This document shows positions 12,517-18,781 of a stretch of DNA of 23,251 bases, piece by piece. A model generated the notes under the pieces. It worked only from the letters and a program-made list of their open reading frames with translations, had not been told where the DNA came from and ran no database searches. The stretch is from an uncultured Clostridia bacterium (GTDB taxonomy: Bacteria > Bacillota > Clostridia > Lachnospirales > Bianqueaceae): assembly GCA_947570515.1 (NCBI GenBank), contig CANOUM010000006.1:1-23251 (forward strand), written 5' to 3'. The translations under genes and the position numbers were made by a program. How positions within the stretch are numbered: position 1 is the first letter of the stretch; each line of letters begins with the position of its first letter.

Positions 12517-13277
12517 CCGCCACAGCCATGATGTCCGCAGCTATGTCCCTCGTGATCGCCGTGCTCATGATGATCGCAGTGCACATCAGGGTCATATCCA
12601 AGACGGCCCTCGATCAGTGCTTTTACCGCATCATCCGCGTTGCCGCTGACTCCGCCGTAAAGCTGAATCCCGGCTTCGGCCAGCGCCGCCTGTGCTCCGC
12701 CGCCAATACCGCCGCAGATCAGCGTGTCTACGCCCTTTTCCTTTAAAAAGCCAGCCAGAGCACCATGTCCGCTGCCATTGGTATCAACCACCTGCTCCTG
12801 TGTAATGGCCTTGTTTTCTACATCATAAATTTTAAACTGCTCTGTATGTCCGAAATGTTGAAATACATTGCCGTTTTCATACGTAACTGCTATCTTCATT
12901 CCTTTTTCTCCCTTCTGCAGCACGGCCTGCCTGAATGCCATGCCTTTTCTTTTTTTGCACTGTTTTTGACTATGACAAAATTCTGAGCCATTGCAAAGCC
13001 GATAATGACCGCCCGCAATCAAAAGCACCTTGCCGTTTACGAGGCTATCCGCCACTTTCTCTCTGGCTGCCTCGTAGATTTCCGTGACCGTCGTCCTGGA
13101 TATCTCCATCTGCCGGGCACACTGTTCATGCGTCAGCTTTTCCAGATCAATCAGACGAATCACCTCATACTCATCAACCGTAAGCTGTACCGTTTGCTCC
13201 GCACTGCTTTCTGCCGGTACAAACCGGGCATATAATGGTTTTTCGCAGATCCTCCTGCAGCGGCTTGGTCTAGCCAT
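12501..13277 (-). CDS. DUF134 DNA-binding domain fused to NifX/NifB-type Fe-Mo cluster-binding domain
   Basis: The 258-residue protein has an N-terminal DUF134 (UPF0251) domain with PSRCRRI and a helix-turn-helix (LTVDEYEVIRLIDLEKL, CARQMEISRTTVTEIYEAAR). A Cys-bearing linker (about 95-112) follows. Next is a dinitrogenase-cofactor-type domain (about 127-235: KIAVTYENGNVFQHFGHTEQF, GHGALAGFLKEKGVDTLI, GGIGGGAQAALAEAGI). The last 30 residues are extremely His/Cys/Gly-rich and probably bind metal. The combination suggests a metal-cluster-responsive regulator or carrier. No nitrogenase genes are present, and such domains are common in non-fixing anaerobes. The ATG at 13277 has AAGGAGG upstream. 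It converges on the radical SAM gene with a 16-nt overlap. Confidence 0.9.
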   Translation of the reverse strand: MARPSRCRRICEKPLYARFVPAESSAEQTVQLTVDEYEVIRLIDLEKLTHEQCARQMEISRTTVTEIYEAAREKVADSLVNGKVLLIAGGHYRLCNGSEFCHSQKQCKKRKGMAFRQAVLQKGEKGMKIAVTYENGNVFQHFGHTEQFKIYDVENKAITQEQVVDTNGSGHGALAGFLKEKGVDTLICGGIGGGAQAALAEAGIQLYGGVSGNADDAVKALIEGRLGYDPDVHCDHHEHGDHEGHSCGHHGCGGHCGH

Positions 13278-13313
13278 GCTCTTCCTCCTTTATTTTCGTC
13301 ATATGTCGGAAAT

Positions 13314-13342
13314 ATTATACTATTTTCTTTAGTTGTTTGCAA
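13314..13342 (-). promoter_or_regulatory. promoter of the DUF134-NifX gene
   Basis: On the minus strand, TTGCAA (13337-13342) and a perfect TATAAT (13314-13319) are separated by 17 bp, about 40 nt before the start codon. No convincing terminator for the preceding CotH operon is visible between 13343 and 13405; only a weak 5-bp GCTAT/ATAGC stem is seen. Confidence 0.72.
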
Positions 13343-13405
13343 GACATTTTAAGATTTTCTTTTCCGCCGTTAATCAAATATGCTATTTTATTGTATAGCT
13401 TTTAA

Positions 13406-15220
13406 TCAAGAACGCTTTTTATAGCGCGCTGCAATTCCAATCGCCGCTATTAGCAGCAAACACGATACGCCAATGATTACCCCGGATCCTGATATGCTGC
13501 TTTGTTGTTCGTTTTGCGACATATCAGGAGGCATATTATTATTTTCAGCATCGCTCTGCATACCGGGAGGATTTGGAAGAACGCTATCCCGTGCATCATT
13601 TTGAATATTAGGCTTACCTATTCCATCGCTTTTGCCATTTTCCATAGATCCCATATCCGAAATGCTAAGAGCAGAAGCGTCAATCAATAAGCTGCTATTT
13701 AGCGTCTGCCCTTCAGAGGTAGAGGCAATCGTGCCATCAAGCTGTCCTCTCACGCTTTTGGCACGAAGTAAGCAAAATTCCTTCAGCGTATCAACGCCTG
13801 TTTGAAACTCTTCATAGGTACAGAATTTTGTTGCATCGCTTTCTACAAAGGGCGCTATCATTTCCCGAACAGAATCAATCATGTCTGAAAAATATCCGCT
13901 GTCAAAGTAAGTCTCCATCAACTCAGCAAAATACTCATGATACAGCTCCGTATAATCTTCATTGCTGAAAATCCAGGCAAGCATTGGCCTAGAATCCACC
14001 GCTTCTCCCGAAACAGGAGAATCTATCGGATAGTTCACAAGCGAGGTTGCATCATTGACATCCTGAAATCCTCCAAACGCAAGGTTGTAATCCCAAGGAA
14101 TCATAGAAAGCTGCCCATCTTCTTCATAAAGATAGTAATTATGAATCATGGACCCCGTATAACTATCAAAATTGCAGACGAAATTATGGACTACAAAATA
14201 TCGGATAACTTCATCAACATCCACAACTGCATCAATATTTTCATTGCTGTTAAGCTGTTTTAATGACTCAATCAGGCGGTCTTTATCTGCACTCGTAATA
14301 TCCGTCTTAGCACTCCCAAAAATATTGCTGTAGCTGCCGTACTCATCATCCGAGTAGATAAGCTTTACATCATCGCTGCCCATTCTGCCTTGACTTGGCA
14401 TTTCTCCTCCCTGAAAATCACCATCCGAGGGGCGTTCAACATCTGGCATCTGCGGCATTTTCCCATCCGCGGATGCTTCGCCATTTGGCGGCTGCATACT
14501 GCTCTGGCCGCCCGGCGGCATCTGCTTGTTTTGACTTTCATCAGGGAACCCACCGGTTTCAGGCATATCGAATTTCGCACCATCTCCTCGGTCACCGCCC
14601 ATACTCATACTGTCAGGCTTGTATAACTCTCCGTAGTCACTGCCGTAATTTCGTTCAAGGAACGCTTCCTCAATACTTTCAACGGCTAAATATAAGCCCC
14701 AGTCTTCGCCATTTACGGTAATATTAACATAGCTGCAAAGAGGGGCGTCTACGCCAAACTGACGCATCATCTGATAGCATAGATAATCTTTCATATAGGT
14801 GTTATCCTGTATGATGTTGTTTAAACTCAGTTTATCCAGACCATAGTAGCTCTTTGTGCTGTCATAATGGTCAAATTCAATTTTAAAGCTATAACGGTCA
14901 TTCCCATAGCTTGCCACCTGTGTTAAAGAAGTATTTCCCTTTGCGCGAATCGCTACATTTTTATAAGCTTCCTGATCAATAACTACCGAACAAAGAGCAT
15001 ACTCCTCATTGGTGCAGGTATCCATAAAACCATCCCAATCGTCCATAACAATATCAATCGTATGAACAGTTGACGGATCAAAGAGCCGGGCCTCATAGCC
15101 CTTTTCTTTTGCGTCCTCTGTAACTCCAAACGCTTTGGCGTTCATAAAAAGAATCGTAAAAACCAAGGAGAAAACCATAACCACGCAGCAAATTTTATCA
15201 ATATGTTTGTGCGTTGACAT
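13406..15220 (-). CDS. CotH-kinase-like membrane-anchored protein
   Basis: The 604-residue protein has an N-terminal hydrophobic segment (about 11-30; signal peptide or anchor) and a CotH-type atypical kinase region. Landmarks are IRAKGNTS (91-98), SFKIEFD (111-117, Lys113), YLCYQMMRQFGVDAP, VNGEDWGLYLAVESI and IPWDYNLAFGG (374-384, Asp377 as metal ligand). A C-terminal transmembrane segment (about 576-598) is followed by KKRS. CotH of Bacillus phosphorylates spore-coat proteins; this extracytoplasmic relative need not be sporulation-linked. Two Met/Pro/Gly-rich low-complexity stretches (about 204-282 and 540-572) interrupt or follow the kinase region. It is the last gene of the VTC-DUF4956-CotH operon, 12 nt after DUF4956, with AAAGGAGGG before the ATG at 15220. 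Confidence 0.9.
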   Translation of the reverse strand: MSTHKHIDKICCVVMVFSLVFTILFMNAKAFGVTEDAKEKGYEARLFDPSTVHTIDIVMDDWDGFMDTCTNEEYALCSVVIDQEAYKNVAIRAKGNTSLTQVASYGNDRYSFKIEFDHYDSTKSYYGLDKLSLNNIIQDNTYMKDYLCYQMMRQFGVDAPLCSYVNITVNGEDWGLYLAVESIEEAFLERNYGSDYGELYKPDSMSMGGDRGDGAKFDMPETGGFPDESQNKQMPPGGQSSMQPPNGEASADGKMPQMPDVERPSDGDFQGGEMPSQGRMGSDDVKLIYSDDEYGSYSNIFGSAKTDITSADKDRLIESLKQLNSNENIDAVVDVDEVIRYFVVHNFVCNFDSYTGSMIHNYYLYEEDGQLSMIPWDYNLAFGGFQDVNDATSLVNYPIDSPVSGEAVDSRPMLAWIFSNEDYTELYHEYFAELMETYFDSGYFSDMIDSVREMIAPFVESDATKFCTYEEFQTGVDTLKEFCLLRAKSVRGQLDGTIASTSEGQTLNSSLLIDASALSISDMGSMENGKSDGIGKPNIQNDARDSVLPNPPGMQSDAENNNMPPDMSQNEQQSSISGSGVIIGVSCLLLIAAIGIAARYKKRS

Positions 15221-15232
15221 AATATCCCTCCT

Positions 15233-15904
15233 TTATCCCATGTAGTCGCCGTTATAGCTTACAAGAACTGCGCTGTTTACACCGTTCATCTCAGAAAGAA
15301 TATTGATAAAATCAGTATTATCTTCTTTCATGCAAATTTCTGCATTCAGCTCCACAAAACCGTTTTGCGCCGTTTTACTTTTTACAACACAGCGTCCTGC
15401 CTGTTTCTGCAAAAATTCCATCGCTCTTATTTCACTGTCATGGTTTTCGCAGCGAATCACAACAATATACGGATTAAGATGTGATTTCCTATTTGCAAAC
15501 ACTAAAAGAACAATGCCGATTATAACGCTTCCGAACACAGCAAGCGGAATCATACCGGCTGCTAAAACGATACCAACTGCAATTGACCAGAACAGAAATG
15601 CAATATCAAGGGGCTCCTTAATGGCGCTCCGGAACCGAACGATAGAGAGCGCGCCGACCATGCCGAGGGAAAGCACAACATTGGATGTTACCGCTAAAAT
15701 AACAAAAGTGGAAATCATCGTAAGCGCAACAAGCGTAACGCCAAATGAAGACGAGTACATCACTCCTGAAAAAGTCTTTTTATAAATCAAAAAGATAAAC
15801 AGACCGATTCCAAAAGCAAGGGCAAAGGCGAGAACCATATCGAATATTGTAACGCTGGAGATATTCTCCAAAAAGCTTGATTTAAAAATATCCTGAAAAG
15901 TCAT
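15233..15904 (-). CDS. DUF4956 membrane protein
   Basis: The 223-residue protein has about four hydrophobic segments between residues 19 and 137. The DUF4956 signature SLGMVGALSIVRFRSAIKEP is followed by LDIAFLFWSIAVGI, with charged Arg, Lys and Glu inside an otherwise membrane-like region. The C-terminal 80 residues are soluble and ferredoxin-like in pattern (YIVVIRCENHDSEIRAMEFL). Its fold resembles MgtC-type proteins in layout, but function is unknown. It consistently accompanies VTC and CotH proteins, so it may form a channel or carrier for their product or substrate; that is inference. The ATG at 15904 has AAAGGAG upstream. The VTC gene ends 33 nt upstream. Confidence 0.9.
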   Translation of the reverse strand: MTFQDIFKSSFLENISSVTIFDMVLAFALAFGIGLFIFLIYKKTFSGVMYSSSFGVTLVALTMISTFVILAVTSNVVLSLGMVGALSIVRFRSAIKEPLDIAFLFWSIAVGIVLAAGMIPLAVFGSVIIGIVLLVFANRKSHLNPYIVVIRCENHDSEIRAMEFLQKQAGRCVVKSKTAQNGFVELNAEICMKEDNTDFINILSEMNGVNSAVLVSYNGDYMG

Positions 15905-15937
15905 AGCATACTACTCCTTTATATGTAATTTTTCTGA

Positions 15938-16645
15938 TTAACCGTAGATTCGGCAGACGGCATATTTGGAAAATGCCGAGCTGTGTCTGCCGTTTAGCTG
16001 AACAAGATCCCGAATCACCGAAGGCAAAAATGCATCCCATTTCACTTCAAGAATAACAGGTACGTTTCCGGCGGGAATCGTAATACAATCATTCTCCAAA
16101 AAATCTATTCCCGTAATGCCTGTGCGTATGTTGTAATCCAACGTAACGCGCACATTGCCGGGCGCAGTGCTGCCGGCAATGCTACTGGCAATGCCAGTGG
16201 TATACACAAACGCTTCTCTTGTATAATCCACAATCGTTTTAGGCTGTAATCCCTGCGTTTGCATTTTTAGGTACAGCTCCTGCACCAATGGCTTTGCGCT
16301 TTCTCTAAGGATATCCATATTACAATCCGAGATTGCCTGTACCTCGTCTGCGGAAAGCTGTATCTGTTCTTTTTGGCACAAGCCGTTGATCTTGCTTTTC
16401 TTTTCCAGCAAAACAAACGATGGATCACCGTTATAATATCGAACCCGAAATTTTTCACGCCTATTAACGCCGTTTATTTTTTCTAACAACGCCCTATCCT
16501 GTAAGTTATCAAAATACAGACTGCGTACTTCGTATTTTCCGTTTATGGCATGTGAGTCCATCACCATAACAGCCTGCAGTCTTGCGCGAAGCGCCGCCAT
16601 ATCGGAATGATTGATTTCATGCTTCCATTCGTGACGAAATTTCAT
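15938..16645 (-). CDS. VTC-domain polyphosphate-polymerase-like protein
   Basis: The 235-residue protein is a stand-alone VTC/triphosphate-tunnel domain. Visible family motifs are the basic start FRHEWKHEI, KYEVRSLYFDN, REKFRVRYYNGD, LLEKKSKING, TIVDYTREAFVY, VRVTLDYNIRTG, PVILEVKWD and the closing SSAFSKYAVCRIYG. The alternating Arg/Lys and Glu residues along the strands are those that line the tunnel and bind nucleotide phosphate and metal. Yeast Vtc4 makes polyphosphate from ATP; bacterial homologues next to CotH are annotated as polyphosphate polymerases but little studied. It has no membrane segment of its own. It is the first gene of the operon; the ATG at 16645 follows AAGGGGTG. Confidence 0.9.
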   Translation of the reverse strand: MKFRHEWKHEINHSDMAALRARLQAVMVMDSHAINGKYEVRSLYFDNLQDRALLEKINGVNRREKFRVRYYNGDPSFVLLEKKSKINGLCQKEQIQLSADEVQAISDCNMDILRESAKPLVQELYLKMQTQGLQPKTIVDYTREAFVYTTGIASSIAGSTAPGNVRVTLDYNIRTGITGIDFLENDCITIPAGNVPVILEVKWDAFLPSVIRDLVQLNGRHSSAFSKYAVCRIYG

Positions 16646-16676
16646 TCTTTCACCCCTTTCTTCACCTTGTGAACAT

Positions 16677-16708
16677 AGTATAAAAGAGATACCTTAGTTT
16701 TAGCTTAG
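16677..16708 (-). promoter_or_regulatory. promoter and response-regulator box of the VTC-DUF4956-CotH operon
   Basis: On the plus strand CCTTAG (16692-16697) and GCTTAG (16703-16708) form a direct repeat with an 11-bp period. A TATACT -10 box (minus strand, 16677-16682) lies 9 bp away. The repeat occupies the -35 position, where no consensus hexamer is seen. This is the layout of a promoter activated by an OmpR/PhoB-type regulator. The same repeat precedes the response regulator gene at 18702-18718. Confidence 0.65.
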
Positions 16709-16742
16709 AAAAAAAGACTCCACGGAAAATCGTGAAGTCTTT
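16709..16742 (-). terminator. terminator of the two-component operon
   Basis: A 12-bp stem with one mismatch (16713-16724 with 16731-16742, 6-nt loop) lies 6 bp past the histidine kinase stop codon and is followed on the minus strand by seven T (16709-16715). It directly abuts the operator of the next operon. Confidence 0.88.
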
Positions 16743-16748
16743 ACAAGA

Positions 16749-17996
16749 TCATGACAGTCTAACTGTAAAAGAAATGAAACGCTCATTTTCATACTCGGCG
16801 ATGATACTTCCTTTATTTGCTGTAACAATAGACCGTGCTACCGATAACCCAATGCCATACCCGCCGCTTTTCTGCGTACGAGCCTTATCGTCCCGGTAGA
16901 AACGGTCAAACAATTTATCAGGAGGTGTATCCGGCAGCTCTTCACAGCTGTTTTTTATTCGCATCAGAACATGCTTATCGCTCTTTTGCAGGCTAACGGC
17001 TACTGTTCCGTCATCATTTGTGTACTTTGAAGCATTCTCCATCAGAATGGAAATGAGCTGTATCATCTGTTCCTTATTCGCTTTTATGATTACATTGGGC
17101 TGAATTTCAGTCTGGAGGAGAGCTATGCCCCGAAGCTTTAGCGGCTCTGTAAAATATTGGATATTTTCTGTAAGCAACTCACTGAACGAAATTTCCGTTT
17201 TTATCATTTCCGCAGAGCCCTCGTCCATTTTAGCCAGAAATAAAAGGTTCTTCATCAAACCGCTTAATCTTACTGTCTGTTCTCTTATATTCTTGCTCCA
17301 TTTATTTTCACCATTATAAAGCTCCATCGCTTCCGTATTGGCAAGAATAATCGCAAGCGGTGTTTTAATTTCATGACCTGCATTGGTAACAAATTGCTTT
17401 TGCTTTTCGATGTTCTCTGCAATCGGGCGAATCGCCCTTTTGGAGAGAAACATAACCATAAACAGCATAAGAATCCAGCAAACGATACCAATCCCACCTG
17501 AAAGCAGCAAAACTCTTACATAAGAAAGTATTTCTTCAGAAGTATCAAGAAAGACGATGACTGTTTCATGATTCATCCGGGAATGACTGACTTGATAGCG
17601 GTATTTTCCTGCTTTTCCCGCACTTGTCTTTTCATTGAAAACGCTTAACGCAAGTTCCTCTGCACTTGCTTCATCAACTAAAGCGGTACGACTCACATCG
17701 GTAAAAACAATCTGCCCGCTTTCATTTAACTTAACAATGAAAAAATTGGAGGATAAAAATCTATCTCTTTCATCTTTAGGTTCTATTCTAACGTCGAACG
17801 GCGGCTTGGAATCCGGCGGTGGCTGAATATGATCGAAATTGCCCTCTGCTTCAGAAATGATTGCCAAAGTTTGATTTGTTTCATCTCTAACCATTACAAT
17901 GTTAGCAATATTAATTGTGCCAAGCAAAACAAGAAGCAGTATAGAAATGGCGGCCATAGCGGTAAATACAAATTTCCTTTGCAGTACTTTTGTCAT
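16749..17996 (-). CDS. sensor histidine kinase
   Basis: The 415-residue membrane kinase has two transmembrane segments (about 10-35 and 160-184) around an extracellular domain of about 125 residues. That domain includes a Pro-rich stretch (QPPPDSKPPFD). The phosphoacceptor motif follows, with His208 in NAGHEIKTPLAI. The ATP-binding domain holds the N-box QLISILMENASKYT, a shortened F-box region LFDRFYRDDKA, and the G-box GGYGIGLSVARSIV. It is the usual type that pairs with OmpR-family regulators. Its start overlaps the response regulator stop by ATGA, so the two are coupled. The signal is unknown; the neighbouring CotH/VTC operon points to an envelope or phosphate-related cue. Confidence 0.94.
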   Translation of the reverse strand: MTKVLQRKFVFTAMAAISILLLVLLGTINIANIVMVRDETNQTLAIISEAEGNFDHIQPPPDSKPPFDVRIEPKDERDRFLSSNFFIVKLNESGQIVFTDVSRTALVDEASAEELALSVFNEKTSAGKAGKYRYQVSHSRMNHETVIVFLDTSEEILSYVRVLLLSGGIGIVCWILMLFMVMFLSKRAIRPIAENIEKQKQFVTNAGHEIKTPLAIILANTEAMELYNGENKWSKNIREQTVRLSGLMKNLLFLAKMDEGSAEMIKTEISFSELLTENIQYFTEPLKLRGIALLQTEIQPNVIIKANKEQMIQLISILMENASKYTNDDGTVAVSLQKSDKHVLMRIKNSCEELPDTPPDKLFDRFYRDDKARTQKSGGYGIGLSVARSIVTANKGSIIAEYENERFISFTVRLS

Positions 17997-18667
17997 TCTG
18001 CCACCTCTAGCCTATATCCCACATTTCGTTTTGCCCGTATTACAACATTTGCAGAAAGGGCTGTCAGCCGTTTACGAAGATAAGAAATATATACCCAAAC
18101 CGTTCCGAGTTCTGCATCCGTGTCATATCCCCACACTTTTGTGAGTAAATCTTCCGTAGAAAGATAAATCCCCTTATTTAACATTAAAAGCTCAAGCAGT
18201 TGGTATTCCAATTTGGGTAATGCAAAAGACTGGCCATTACAGCTTAATTCGTAGCTTTGCCTATTTAAGGCAAGATTGCCTACCTTCAGAATATCAGGCG
18301 TAAAATTTTCTTTCCGCCGAAGCATGGCGCGCACACGAGCAAGCAATTCCCCCATAGCAAAGGGTTTTGGCAGATAGTCATCTGCTCCCATATCCAGCCC
18401 CTGTATTCTATCCTCAATTTCTACTTTTGCCGTAAGCAAAAGGATTGGCGTATGATTTCCTTTTTTTCGCAGCTGTTTAAGCACCTCAAGTCCGCTCAAT
18501 TTTGGCATCATAATATCAAGAATAATGCCGTCATACTGCTCGGCCTGTGCATACGCTAAGGCATCTGCGCCATTGTACACTGCATCAACATTATATTTAT
18601 GATACGTCAGTATATCCACTACCGCTTCTGACATACTGATTTCATCTTCCGCATATAAAAGCTTCAT
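17993..18667 (-). CDS. OmpR/PhoB-family response regulator
   Basis: The 224-residue protein has a receiver domain with acidic pocket Glu7-Asp8, phosphoacceptor Asp51 in LDIMMPKLSG, switch Thr79 in LLLTAK and Lys101 in LPKPF. A winged-helix effector domain follows (LEYQLLELLMLNKGIYLSTEDLL and VWVYISYLRKRL landmarks, ending in the wing RNVGYRL). OmpR-type dimers bind head-to-tail direct repeats with 10-11-bp period. Such a repeat lies just upstream of this gene (18702-18718) and of the VTC operon (16692-16708). The ATG at 18667 has GAGGTG upstream. Together with the kinase gene it forms one transcript that ends at 16709-16742. Confidence 0.95.
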   Translation of the reverse strand: MKLLYAEDEISMSEAVVDILTYHKYNVDAVYNGADALAYAQAEQYDGIILDIMMPKLSGLEVLKQLRKKGNHTPILLLTAKVEIEDRIQGLDMGADDYLPKPFAMGELLARVRAMLRRKENFTPDILKVGNLALNRQSYELSCNGQSFALPKLEYQLLELLMLNKGIYLSTEDLLTKVWGYDTDAELGTVWVYISYLRKRLTALSANVVIRAKRNVGYRLEVAE

Positions 18668-18681
18668 CAGAGATCACCTCG

Positions 18682-18718
18682 ATTATATAGTACCACCTAT
18701 ACCTTAGTTCAACCTTAA
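18682..18718 (-). promoter_or_regulatory. autoregulated promoter of the two-component operon
   Basis: On the plus strand CCTTAG (18702-18707) and CCTTAA (18713-18718) repeat with an 11-bp period, like the box before the VTC gene. Minus-strand -10 candidates are TACTAT (18687-18692, 9 bp from the repeat as at the VTC promoter) and TATAAT (18682-18687). No separate -35 hexamer is seen. Confidence 0.62.
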
Positions 18719-18762
18719 AAAAACGTAAGGGAGAAGCTGCCTCCTCAGGCAGCTTCTCCCTT
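18717..18762 (-). terminator. terminator of the M14 peptidase gene
   Basis: A perfect 15-bp stem (18727-18741 with 18748-18762) with a 6-nt loop lies 19 bp past the M14 stop codon. On the minus strand it is followed by ACG and seven T (18717-18723). The T-tract overlaps the distal half of the response-regulator box. Confidence 0.85.
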
Positions 18763-18781
18763 TTCATTCTCTTTTAAATCA

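Noticed and set aside
12501..13277. Evidence for a nitrogen-fixation locus
   Set aside because: A NifX-type domain alone is common in non-fixing anaerobes; no nifH, nifD, nifK, nifE or nifN is present.
13406..15220. Reading the CotH-like gene as proof of spore-coat function
   Set aside because: No other spore-coat gene is near, the protein is membrane-anchored, and its partners are VTC and DUF4956 proteins.
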